Shown: positions 19,560 to 29,609 of the stretch, piece after piece
Position numbering within the stretch: the first letter of the stretch is position 1
How the letters are laid out: the number at the start of each line of letters is the position of its first letter
NCBI RefSeq assembly: GCF_016892625.1
Contig: NZ_JAFEMW010000006.1
Coordinates: 1 to 64,000, forward strand
From: Brevibacterium sp. RIT 803
Lineage (GTDB): Bacteria; Actinomycetota; Actinomycetes; Actinomycetales; Brevibacteriaceae
DNA: 64,000 nt
Direction: 5' to 3'
The notes under the pieces: generated by a model
Told to the model about the DNA's origin: nothing
The model's database searches: none
What the model saw: the letters and a program-made list of their open reading frames with translations, nothing else
Translations under genes and position numbers: made by a program

Positions 19560-21050
19560 TCAGTTCACCTGCTTCGCTGCTTGGATGAGGGTCCGAACTG
19601 CCGCGCCGGTGGCGGCGAGCGGTGTGTAGCCGAATGCGGACCCGGTGTTGAAGCTCGGTCCGGCGATGTCGATGTGCGCCCAGTTCGCGTCCTCGCCGAC
19701 GAATTCCTGAAGGAATGCGGCGGCGGCGAGCATACCGCCGTGGCGGGGACCGGAGTTCTTCAGGTCCGCGGCGTTGGAGTCGAAACCGGAGAGCATCTCC
19801 TCGGGGATGGGCATTGCCCACATCTCTTCGCCGGCTTCAATCGCTGACGCGGTCACCAGCTTGCGTGCAGACTCTGCGCCCATGACGCCTGACGTCCGAT
19901 TGCCCAAGGCGACGACCTGCGCACCTGTCAGTGTGGCCACGTCGATGAGCAAGTCAGGATTCTCAGCACCGGCGTCTGCCAAGGCGTCGGCGAGGACCAA
20001 TCGGCCCTCGGCATCGGTATTGGTGACTTCGACGGTCTTGCCGCCGCGCATATGCAGCACGTCGCTGGGACGAGTAGCCGATGATCCGGGCATGTTCTCA
20101 GCCAGGGGCAGCCAGGCAGTCGCGCGGACTGGCAGTCCCAGGTCTGCGATGGCGAACAGGGCCTGGACCACGGCTGCCGCACCGGCCATGTCGGACTTCA
20201 TATCCTCCATGCTCGCTGCGGGTTTGAGGGAGATGCCGCCGGAGTCGAAGGTGATGCCCTTGCCGACGAAGCTCACGTGACGCTCGGCACCCTTGGGGGA
20301 GTATTCGACCTTGACCAGACGCGGGCCGCGGGTTGATCCCTGGCCGACACCGATGAGTCCACCGTATCCACCAGCCTGGAGTTCCTTCTCGCCGAGGACG
20401 CTCACTTTGAGTTTGCGTTCCTTGCCCTGCTCCTTGACACGCTGGGCGAAGGATTCGGGGTAGAGATCGAGAGGAGGGGTGTTGACGAGGTCGCGAGCCC
20501 GATTCGTCGCTGCGGCGATGATCGCGCCGTTCGAATGTGCTGCCGAGTGCTCTTTGCTCTTGGGCCCGAGGATGGTGACGTCTCCGGGCACCTTGTCTGC
20601 GTCCTGGCTGCGGTAGTCGATGAAGCGGTAGGCGCCGAGGCCAGCACCGATGGTGATGGCTTCGACTGCCTGGGCGGTGATGGCCGGCAGGCCCACAGCG
20701 ATCGAATCCACACCGTCGAGGGCACGCAGGGCACTGCCTGCGGCGCGACGGAGGACTTCGTGCGACTTCGCTGCGGCGTCAGTGCCGGACGCTGTGGAGT
20801 CGAAGGCGCCGAGACCGACCAGCAGGATGCTCGAGGAGGAGAAGCCCTTGGGTGCGGCTACTCGTGCCGTGGACCCGGCCTTTCCGCTGAATTCGATGGC
20901 GCGGACCACGTCCTCCAGAGCGGTGCGTGCGGTCTTCGCAGTGTCGAGGCCGAGAACCTTGTCGTCAGCGACTCCCAACACCAGAACGGAAGCGGTGGCT
21001 TTCACGAGTGTGGTCGAAGAGTAGCTGGTGGGCGTGGATGCACTGGGCAT
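19560..21050 (-). CDS. pepA: Leucyl aminopeptidase (M17)
   Basis: The 496-residue cytosolic zinc peptidase removes N-terminal residues from peptides. The C-terminal catalytic domain shows the metal-binding FVGKGITFDSGGISLKPA, the DMKSDMAGAA segment and the family signature NTDAEGRLVLADAL. The N-terminal macro-like domain is of normal length. It starts at 21050 and lies just upstream of lpdA on the same strand, an order that is shared with other actinobacteria. Confidence 0.95.
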   Translation of the reverse strand: MPSASTPTSYSSTTLVKATASVLVLGVADDKVLGLDTAKTARTALEDVVRAIEFSGKAGSTARVAAPKGFSSSSILLVGLGAFDSTASGTDAAAKSHEVLRRAAGSALRALDGVDSIAVGLPAITAQAVEAITIGAGLGAYRFIDYRSQDADKVPGDVTILGPKSKEHSAAHSNGAIIAAATNRARDLVNTPPLDLYPESFAQRVKEQGKERKLKVSVLGEKELQAGGYGGLIGVGQGSTRGPRLVKVEYSPKGAERHVSFVGKGITFDSGGISLKPAASMEDMKSDMAGAAAVVQALFAIADLGLPVRATAWLPLAENMPGSSATRPSDVLHMRGGKTVEVTNTDAEGRLVLADALADAGAENPDLLIDVATLTGAQVVALGNRTSGVMGAESARKLVTASAIEAGEEMWAMPIPEEMLSGFDSNAADLKNSGPRHGGMLAAAAFLQEFVGEDANWAHIDIAGPSFNTGSAFGYTPLAATGAAVRTLIQAAKQVN

Positions 21051-21210
21051 ATATTCCCTTTCATCGTCTTTGAACGTTGAATCGATCCTAATGCCATTTC
21101 ACGGGGGATGGATAACGGTGACAGTTCTGAGCAGGGATCTGCGTGAATTGCCGATGTCTGTCAACCGTGCCGCCCTTCGGCCGATCTCTCACCTGACATA
21201 TTCTGGTGGT

Positions 21211-22317
21211 GTGTACTCACTTATCTTCAAACTCTTCTTCGCCCCTATGGATGCCGAACGCGCACATCATGTGTCGTTCACAGCGCTGAGAATCCTCGAC
21301 TCCGTTCCAGGTCTGGGACGTCTCCTGCGTGTGGTTCTGGCCCACGGCACCCGCGATGAGGTGGATGTGCTGGGCCTGCGCTTTCCCAATCGCCTCGGAC
21401 TCGCAGCTGGTTTCGACAAGAACGGTGAAGGGATTCGTGCCCTGTCTGCGCTGGGCTTCGGCCATATCGAGGTCGGCACCATCACCGCTCATGCTCAGCC
21501 CGGCAATGACAAGCCTCGACTATTTCGCCTGCGCGACAACCTCGCGCTGCTCAATCGGATGGGCTTCAACAACCAGGGTGCCCGGCAGGCTGCTTTCAAC
21601 ATCGAACAGCAGCGGAGGTCGATTGCCTTCCTGCCTGATGCCCAGCGTCCGATCATCGGGATCAACATCGGCAAGACCAAGGTCGTCGACGCTGCCGATG
21701 CGGTCGAGGACTATGCGAGTTCAGCGCGGTTCTGTGCGCCTCTGGCTGATTACCTCGTCATCAATGTGAGTTCGCCGAACACTCCGGGTCTGCGTGACCT
21801 GCAGTCTGTGTCGAGTCTGGAGCCCATCATCGACGCTGTGCGCTCTGCCGCCGCCGAGGTGGTCGCGACTCCTCGTTCCACGCTCGGTCATGTGCCGCTG
21901 CTGGTCAAGATCGCACCCGATCTCAACGACGCCGATGTCGTCGAGATCTGTGATCTCGCGGTGCGTTCAGGTGTCGATGGCCTCATCACCACCAACACCA
22001 CGATCGATCGCGACGTGCTGAGTGGTCAGGAAGCTGACTTCGCTCGCGGCGAGGCTGGTGGAATCTCAGGCCGACCGTTGGCCCGCCGGTCGATGGAGGT
22101 CCTGCGGTTGGTCAGGTCCACCGTCGGGCAGAACTTGAGCATCATCTCGGTCGGCGGAATCGCTGATGCCAATGACATCAGCGCCCGACTTGCGGCGGGC
22201 GCTGATCTTGTTCAGTCCTATTCGGAGATGATCTACTCCGGACCGTTCTGGCCCGGACGGACCATCCGCGCCAGGTGTGCGCGGACTCTGCTCACTCGGG
22301 GTACTGGCGGCGCTTGA
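21211..22317 (+). CDS. pyrD: Dihydroorotate dehydrogenase (quinone), class 2
   Basis: The 368-residue membrane-associated flavoprotein oxidises dihydroorotate to orotate in pyrimidine synthesis. The protein begins VYSLIFKLFFAPMDAERAHH, the amphipathic quinone-site helices of class 2, followed by GLAAGFDKNGEGIRAL, the catalytic serine region VINVSSPNTPGLRDLQ and the FMN-binding ISVGGIADANDI. I place the start at the GTG at 21211, six bases after a TATTCT hexamer, giving a leaderless message; the frame is open further upstream but without family similarity. Its last 26 bases overlap the end of the DUF3043 gene on the other strand. Confidence 0.95.
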   Translation: MYSLIFKLFFAPMDAERAHHVSFTALRILDSVPGLGRLLRVVLAHGTRDEVDVLGLRFPNRLGLAAGFDKNGEGIRALSALGFGHIEVGTITAHAQPGNDKPRLFRLRDNLALLNRMGFNNQGARQAAFNIEQQRRSIAFLPDAQRPIIGINIGKTKVVDAADAVEDYASSARFCAPLADYLVINVSSPNTPGLRDLQSVSSLEPIIDAVRSAAAEVVATPRSTLGHVPLLVKIAPDLNDADVVEICDLAVRSGVDGLITTNTTIDRDVLSGQEADFARGEAGGISGRPLARRSMEVLRLVRSTVGQNLSIISVGGIADANDISARLAAGADLVQSYSEMIYSGPFWPGRTIRARCARTLLTRGTGGA

Positions 22318-22906
22318 CCTGAGGCTTCGGCATGCGCAGCGGACGGATCTGGACGCTGCGCATGATCGCGTAGAAGGCCAGGCCTCGTTCGACGGTTCCG
22401 AACTTGGCTTTCAACCGTCCCTTGAGGATGTAGTTGACGATGACGCCGTCGAGGATGACCAACGCCAGCAGGCCCCAGACCGCGTAGGTGAAGTACTGCT
22501 GAATGGCGACCGGCTGTGTGAATGCCACAACCAAGATCAGAATCGCGGCGGGGATGAACAGTTCTCCGATGGAGAAGCGAGCATCGATGTAGTCGCGAAC
22601 GTAGCGACGCTGGGGACCTTTGTCGCGGCGTGTGAGGTACTGCTCTTCGCCATTCATCATGCCGATGCGGGCACGATCGCGGTCCTTGCGTGTCTGTTCC
22701 TTGGCCCTCTGGTTCGCCACCTTGCGATCCTTCGAAACCAGCGGCTGCTTACGCACCGATTCCTGCTGACTGCGCTTGGGCGTCGGCCGTCCTTTCTTCT
22801 GCTCAGCCTCACGCTGCGGGGCAGCACCAGGGTGTGAACCGTCATCGTTCACCGGTCGATTGTCGGAGGATTGCGCATCCTCATGAGATTTTTTGCTTCC
22901 GAACAC
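22292..22906 (-). CDS. DUF3043 membrane protein
   Basis: The 204-residue protein has a long basic hydrophilic N terminus (about 100 residues rich in lysine, arginine and glutamine) and two membrane helices (about residues 112-132 and 140-160), ending with a basic tail. This is the layout of the actinobacterial DUF3043 family, usually next to a M20 dipeptidase and erpA, as here. The role is unknown. It is divergent from the dipeptidase with only a 23-base gap and its 3' end overlaps pyrD. Confidence 0.85.
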   Translation of the reverse strand: MFGSKKSHEDAQSSDNRPVNDDGSHPGAAPQREAEQKKGRPTPKRSQQESVRKQPLVSKDRKVANQRAKEQTRKDRDRARIGMMNGEEQYLTRRDKGPQRRYVRDYIDARFSIGELFIPAAILILVVAFTQPVAIQQYFTYAVWGLLALVILDGVIVNYILKGRLKAKFGTVERGLAFYAIMRSVQIRPLRMPKPQVKRRQYPE

Positions 22907-22929
22907 CTAATGAATACTACCTTTGGAGA

Positions 22930-24303
22930 ATGAGCGAATCGACTTCAGCACTGGACAGTGCACAATTGCATGCCGAACTCGACACCATTTTCGACGAGGT
23001 CATCGACCAGTTGACCGATCTCGTGGCGATCCCCTCGGTCGCCTGGCCGAGCTTCGATCCCGCCTACGTTCGAGCCAGCGCCGAAGCAGTCGCCGGCCTC
23101 GCCCGCAATCTGGGCCTCGACGTCGACATCCTGAGCGCGGCACAGGAGGACGGAACGGATGGGTACCCGGCTGTTGTCGCCTCGGTGCCGGCTCCAGCAG
23201 GTGCACCGACCGTGCTGCTCTACGCCCACCACGATGTCCAACCTCCGGGCAAGCCAGAAGCGTGGGAGACCGAACCCTTCATCGCCACCCGCACGGGGGA
23301 TCGGCTCTACGGTCGCGGAGCTGCCGACGACAAGGCCGGCATCATGGTCCACCTCACCTCGCTGCGGCTCCTTGCAGACCGCCTCGGTGTAGGGGTGACT
23401 CTCTTCATCGAAGGCGAGGAAGAGGCTGGCAGCCCGAGCTTCCGCAACTTCCTTGAGACCTACCAGGACAGACTTGCTGCCGACGTCATCGTCGTTGCCG
23501 ATTCCGGGAATTGGGCGGCCGGCACTCCAGCTCTGACAACGAGCCTGCGGGGCATGTGCGCCGTCGAATTCGAGATCTCCACACTCGATCACGCGGTGCA
23601 TTCGGGAATGTACGGCGGAATCGTCCCCGACGCGATGCTGGCTATGACGAGGGTCCTGAGCAGCCTCCACGATGAGAACGGCTCCGTTGCTGTCAAAGGA
23701 CTCAAGTCACAGGCCGACAGCGACATCGACTACGAAGAGTCAACGATCCGCTCCGACTCCGGTGTTCTCGAATCGACTTCACTCATCGGTTCCGGACCCT
23801 TGGCTTCCCGACTGTGGTCCCAGCCTTCGATCACGGTCATCGGACTCGACATCCCCGACGTCGAAGTCTCTTCGAACACTCTTCAGTCGAGCTTGCGGGC
23901 AAAGCTCTCGATCCGCTTGGCCCCAGGAGACACACCCGAGGATGCGGCCCAGGCCGTCGAAGAGCACCTGCACGACAATCTCCCCTTCGGCGCCACCCTC
24001 ACCATCGGAGACACAGAGGGCGGCAGCCCATGGCAGGCAGACTTGAACGATCCCGTGGTGCAGACCGCGCAACGCGCCCTCACCGAAGCATGGGGGCGGG
24101 AGTCCGTGACCATGGGCATCGGCGGTTCGATCCCGTTCATCGCCGATCTCCTCGAGGTGTTCCCGCAGGCCTCCATCCTGGTCACTGGAGTCGAAGACCC
24201 GGACGCCAGGGCGCACAGCGCAAATGAGTCGTTGTATCTTCCCGATTTCAAGGCGGCAATCGTTGCCGAAGCGCTCCTTCTGCAGAAACTGGCAGTCGGC
24301 TGA
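22930..24303 (+). CDS. M20 family dipeptidase
   Basis: The 457-residue metallopeptidase carries the M20 ligands in order: YAHHDVQPPG, GRGAADDKAG, and EGEEEAGSPS with the catalytic glutamate, plus the dimerisation domain histidine in DHAVHSGMYGG. It is of the CNDP/PepV-like dipeptidase subgroup (Rv2141c-like). The ATG at 22930 has GGAG only two bases away, so the message may be leaderless; the open frame extends 80 codons upstream but into the opposite DUF3043 gene without similarity. erpA follows after 84 bases. Confidence 0.9.
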   Translation: MSESTSALDSAQLHAELDTIFDEVIDQLTDLVAIPSVAWPSFDPAYVRASAEAVAGLARNLGLDVDILSAAQEDGTDGYPAVVASVPAPAGAPTVLLYAHHDVQPPGKPEAWETEPFIATRTGDRLYGRGAADDKAGIMVHLTSLRLLADRLGVGVTLFIEGEEEAGSPSFRNFLETYQDRLAADVIVVADSGNWAAGTPALTTSLRGMCAVEFEISTLDHAVHSGMYGGIVPDAMLAMTRVLSSLHDENGSVAVKGLKSQADSDIDYEESTIRSDSGVLESTSLIGSGPLASRLWSQPSITVIGLDIPDVEVSSNTLQSSLRAKLSIRLAPGDTPEDAAQAVEEHLHDNLPFGATLTIGDTEGGSPWQADLNDPVVQTAQRALTEAWGRESVTMGIGGSIPFIADLLEVFPQASILVTGVEDPDARAHSANESLYLPDFKAAIVAEALLLQKLAVG

Positions 24304-24387
24304 GGATGACTCGGGAATAGGTTCATCGTCGATAGCGTTGTGGGCGGTGTAGCCTGGAGACAGGCAGGATCGAAATAAGGAGTAACC

Positions 24388-24741
24388 ATGACTGTGACGA
24401 ACGAAGCGATGGCCACGCACGAAGTCGAACTGTCGAGCACGGCGGCCGACAAGGTGCGCAGCCTGTTGCAGCAGGAAGGTCGCGACGACCTGCGTCTGCG
24501 TGTGGCCGTTCAGCCCGGCGGCTGCTCTGGTCTGATCTATCAGCTGTACTTCGACGAGCGTCAGCTCGACGGTGACGCAGTGCGTGACTTCGACGGAGTC
24601 GAGGTCATCGTGGATCGGATGAGCGTGCCCTACCTCGGTGGCTCGACCATCGATTTCGCTGACACCATCGAGAAGCAGGGCTTCACGATCGACAACCCGA
24701 ATGCTGGCGGCTCCTGCGCGTGCGGCGACTCGTTCCACTGA
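24388..24741 (+). CDS. erpA: Iron-sulfur cluster insertion protein, A-type (ErpA/HesB)
   Basis: The 117-residue protein delivers iron-sulfur clusters to target enzymes. The three conserved cysteines are present: C46 in QPGGCSGLIY and C110 and C112 in the GGSCACGDSF ending. A strong AAGGAGT ribosome binding site lies before the ATG. Position between the dipeptidase and the cytochrome oxidase genes is conserved in actinobacteria (Rv2204c). Likely clients near it are LipA and the Rieske protein, though this is inference. Confidence 0.93.
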   Translation: MTVTNEAMATHEVELSSTAADKVRSLLQQEGRDDLRLRVAVQPGGCSGLIYQLYFDERQLDGDAVRDFDGVEVIVDRMSVPYLGGSTIDFADTIEKQGFTIDNPNAGGSCACGDSFH

Positions 24742-24777
24742 TGTTCTCCCGCTGAAACAGACCTGAAAGTCACTGAG

Positions 24778-25446
24778 ATGGACCTGGAGGATCTGCGCGC
24801 CGTGTCATACACGGCAACGCAGCCCCAGGTCCTCTCTTCGTATCGGGCCGGACTGTTCCCCATGGGCATCGGCAACGGCGGCACCGGACGAATGGGATGG
24901 TGGGCTCCGCGACGTCGCGGTGTGCTCTTCCCAGGAGACCTCAAAGTCAGCAAGAGCCTGCGCAAATCGATGCGCGGCTTCGAATGCAGCGTCAACACGG
25001 ATTTCGAACAAGTCATCCGCGCCTGCGCGGATCCCAGCAGGCCTGGCAGCTGGATCACCGAAGACATCATCGGTCTCTACTTGGGTCTCCACGCAGACGG
25101 ATGGGCCCATTCTGTCGAAGTCAGATCAGAAGGCGCCCTCGTGGGGGGTCTCTACGGTGTGGCCATAGGTTCGTTCTTCGCCGGAGAATCGATGTTTCAC
25201 ACCCAACGAGATGCCTCGAAAGCAGCGCTTGTTCACCTCGTCTCCCTCCTCGATGGAACGACGGCTCCACCACCTCCCAGCGCGGTGGACAAAGATGACG
25301 ACGCGGATGGATGGCTCATCGATACGCAGTGGCAGACGTCACACCTGGCAAGCCTCGGCGTGTCGGAGATCAGCGGTCTCGACTACTCCGCTCGGCTAGA
25401 TTCCGCTCTCCGCGGGAATCGTTGTCAGGTTATTCTCAACAAATGA
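24778..25446 (+). CDS. aat: Leucyl/phenylalanyl-tRNA-protein transferase
   Basis: The 222-residue enzyme adds leucine or phenylalanine to proteins with N-terminal arginine or lysine, marking them for ClpS-ClpAP type degradation. Family signatures are LSSYRAGLFPMG, MGWWAPRRRGVLF, SWITEDIIGLYLGLHADGWAHSVE split in two motifs, GGLYGVAIGSFFAGESMFH and DTQWQTSHLASLG. The acidic, proline-rich insert TTAPPPPSAVDKDDDADGW before the last motif is longer than in E. coli. It lies 36 bases after erpA, probably on the same transcript. Confidence 0.88.
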   Translation: MDLEDLRAVSYTATQPQVLSSYRAGLFPMGIGNGGTGRMGWWAPRRRGVLFPGDLKVSKSLRKSMRGFECSVNTDFEQVIRACADPSRPGSWITEDIIGLYLGLHADGWAHSVEVRSEGALVGGLYGVAIGSFFAGESMFHTQRDASKAALVHLVSLLDGTTAPPPPSAVDKDDDADGWLIDTQWQTSHLASLGVSEISGLDYSARLDSALRGNRCQVILNK

Positions 25447-25555
25447 TCATTTGCATGTGAATTTCTACCGCCTGTAGCGGTACTCTGGTAACTGACATAG
25501 TAAGAATTCGTCCTTCGGGCATCCGGAGGACGAATAAGGTTGTGAAAGGCTGCAC

Positions 25556-26424
25556 GTGGATTCTCCGAATCAGGCAGGACCGGGAAGGTCCTGGGCGAAG
25601 CGGCTCGGCACTCTGGGCGCCGTCGCTGTACTGGCGTTGCTGTCCGGCTGCACGAAAGAGCAAGTCTCCACAGGATTCTTCCCCGCCGAATCGAAGGGCG
25701 CCACCAACCACACCGAGGCCTACACCTCACTGTGGAACGGCGCATGGATCGCCCTGCTGATTGTGGGGCTGATCGTCTGGGGGCTCATCCTGTGGGCAAT
25801 GGTCGCTTACCGCCGCCGCAAGAACGATCGCGGACTGCCTGTGCAGCTGCGCTACAGTATGCCGATCGAAATCCTGTTCACGGTCACCCCAGTCATCCTG
25901 GTTCTCGGATTCTTCTTCCAGAGCGTCCAGGTCATGGAGAAGACCACCGACGACACCACTCCCGGTGAACAGGTCATCGAAGTTGCCGCTAAACAATGGG
26001 CGTGGGACTTCAACTACGTCAATCAAGACGTGTACTACGCAGGTACGCAGGTGCACCTCGATGGCTCTGAGAAGCCAGGGGAGAAGGCACCGACTCTCTA
26101 CCTTCCGGTCGACACCGACCTCGAGATCAAACTTCGTTCACGCGATGTCATCCACTCGTTCTGGGTCCCCGCATTCCTCGAGAAGCGCGACATGATTCCT
26201 GGTCACGACCAGAGTCTGCATCTGCGCGCCGAGAAAGAAGGCGAGTACGTAGGCAAGTGCGCCGAGCTGTGCGGTGAATACCACTCTGAGATGCTCTTCA
26301 ACGTGAAGGTCGTATCCAAGGCCGAATTCGAGGACTACACCAAGTCCCTCGGCGACGAAGGCAATAAGGGGCAGCTCGGTCCTGAGTACGATCGCAACTG
26401 GTACCCGAAAGAAGGTGCTGAAAA

Positions 26425-26428
<4 letters not shown>
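25556..26428 (+). CDS. ctaC: Cytochrome c oxidase subunit II, lipoprotein
   Basis: The 290-residue subunit of the aa3 oxidase takes electrons from the cytochrome bc1-cc complex. It has a lipoprotein signal with lipobox LLSGC (C32), two membrane helices (about 62-84 and 105-125), and the extracellular CuA site with a histidine in [10 protein letters not shown] and [12 protein letters not shown]. The start is a GTG at 25556 with GAAAGG upstream. It opens the ctaC-ctaD-ctaF operon, with a four-base ATGA overlap to ctaD. Confidence 0.95.
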
Positions 26429-28118
<1,690 letters not shown>

Positions 28119-28122
<4 letters not shown>

Positions 28123-28520
28123 AATCCTCGATCTATGTCTTCGTGATCTGTGGCATCTTCTTCGCAGCCGTTGGAGTCTTCTACGGGTTCTACACGGACT
28201 TCTCCGAGATGGTCGGATTCCCGGCATTGCTCCTCGTCGGTGCGATGTCCTTGATGATCGGCGTCTACCTGTGGCTGACAGACCGTCGAGTCGGTCGCCA
28301 GCCCCAGGATAATGAGCATGCAGAGATCTCCGATGCCGACGCGGACTACGGCTTCTTCAGCCCATGGAGCTGGTGGCCGATCGTGTGTGCCGGTGCGGCC
28401 GCTGTGTCGTTCTACGGAATCGCCATTGGTTGGTGGATCTTCCCCTTCGGTGCCGTACTCGGCTTGGTAGCTCTGGTCGGACTGTCGTACGAACACGATC
28501 GTGGGGACCACGCCCACTGA
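28119..28520 (+). CDS. ctaF: Cytochrome c oxidase subunit IV, actinobacterial type
   Basis: The 133-residue protein has four hydrophobic stretches in two pairs (residues 3-25, 32-52, 85-105, 108-126), as in the actinobacterial subunit IV (CtaF, Rv2199c). It is needed for oxidase assembly in corynebacteria. The start is a GTG overlapping the ctaD stop. A perfect hairpin terminator follows. Confidence 0.9.
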
Positions 28521-28556
28521 TTCGTTCCTGTCGGAACACCGATATCGGATAGCGCT

Positions 28557-28588
28557 GATGGCCCGGACTCTTCTGAGTCCGGGCCATC
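28557..28588 (+). terminator. Perfect 14-bp hairpin terminator after ctaF
   Basis: Arms 28557-28570 and 28575-28588 are exact complements with the loop TTCT, 37 bases after the ctaF stop. Confidence 0.85.
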
Positions 28589-29517
28589 GCTGTGCTCACG
28601 TACTGTCTCCGGCCCCAGTGCCAGCGGCCCGGCCACCACACTGTCGAGTTCTTCCGTGGCAATGGACTGCCAGGTCATCTTCCAGATCGCTGTCAGCGCC
28701 TCGGGCAAGCAGGAGTGTCTGCAGACTCCCGAGATGACCAAGCGGACGGGCGCAGCACTCAGCTCCTCGCTTCGACCACCCTGCGCTCCTGCTGCGCGAC
28801 GACTCGGAAACATGACGAGTTGTTGAACCGTCACCCGGGCGATTCTGCGAAACTCTCGCTGCTCGACTACATAGGCCAAATGGCCGCGGCTCATGACGAG
28901 GACCTCGAGCGTATTCTGAGAGCGTCGACCTGGTGGCATTCGGTGCCTGATAGTGCGTCGGCGGCCGTCACAGCCCCCGAGCTGTGCTGATCCCGGATGC
29001 ACCGCAGCGTTCCACACGGTGCTCCGCATCGATCAGACGTCTGGATGCCAGGATTCATCTCGCATGAGGTCTCCGGAGCAGAACAGACGCTGCAACGTCA
29101 CAACAGCGGCCAAGTGGCCCGATTCAAAAGGAGTCGGAGGCACCGCAGCTATCCGCGCGCCCGTGACACACTGTCGAACCTTATCGATGACCGTTTCGAC
29201 GCAATTCGATCGGACACGCAGGGGAGTGGGGTCGCCACCAGAGGCTACGAGGTCTCTCTTGCTGGAGCTCAATGAACGTCCGGTGGCGAGTGTCGGAACC
29301 TCGCTGTTGGGGCGCAGTTCGGGTGCCGAGACTGATTGCAGGTGGAATGAGCGAACAGGTCGAACAGTGGAGGTCCGCGATTCGCGCCGAGATCAATCCG
29401 ATGGGACACGCGAGCACCACCTCGGTGATGGTGAAGGCGACAGTACGCACGGCCGACCCTCACCCACAGAATGATGACGACTCAAACACCCAGTTCGAGT
29501 GTTCGGCGGCGCACGAT
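28589..29517. other. About 930 bases without a convincing gene between ctaF and qcrB
   Basis: Several open frames cross this stretch on both strands (for example 28592-28990 and 28953-29474 on plus, 28412-29029 on minus), but their translations are rich in Arg, Ser, Thr and Cys, have no family resemblance and overlap each other. One short plus-strand piece (28840-28930, reading SLLDYIGQMAAAHDEDLERI) has protein-like composition and faintly recalls DinB-like helices. It may be a decayed gene or a non-coding region. Confidence 0.4.
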
Positions 29518-29572
29518 GACGGTATGACGGAGGGGCCCAACACCAACTGTTGGGCCCCTCCGTCATACCGTC
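29518..29572. terminator. Perfect 25-bp hairpin, terminator of the ctaE-qcrCAB operon
   Basis: Arms 29518-29542 and 29548-29572 are exact complements with a five-base loop, the longest hairpin in the window. It lies 38 bases past the qcrB stop on the minus strand. Confidence 0.85.
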
Positions 29573-29609
29573 GACTCGTCAGAGTCACATTTTCTGGACG
29601 ATGTCTCGA

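Noticed and set aside
28953..29474. Plus-strand open frame of 173 codons in the ctaF-qcrB gap
   Set aside because: It has no family resemblance, unusual Arg/Ser/Thr content and no convincing ribosome binding site.
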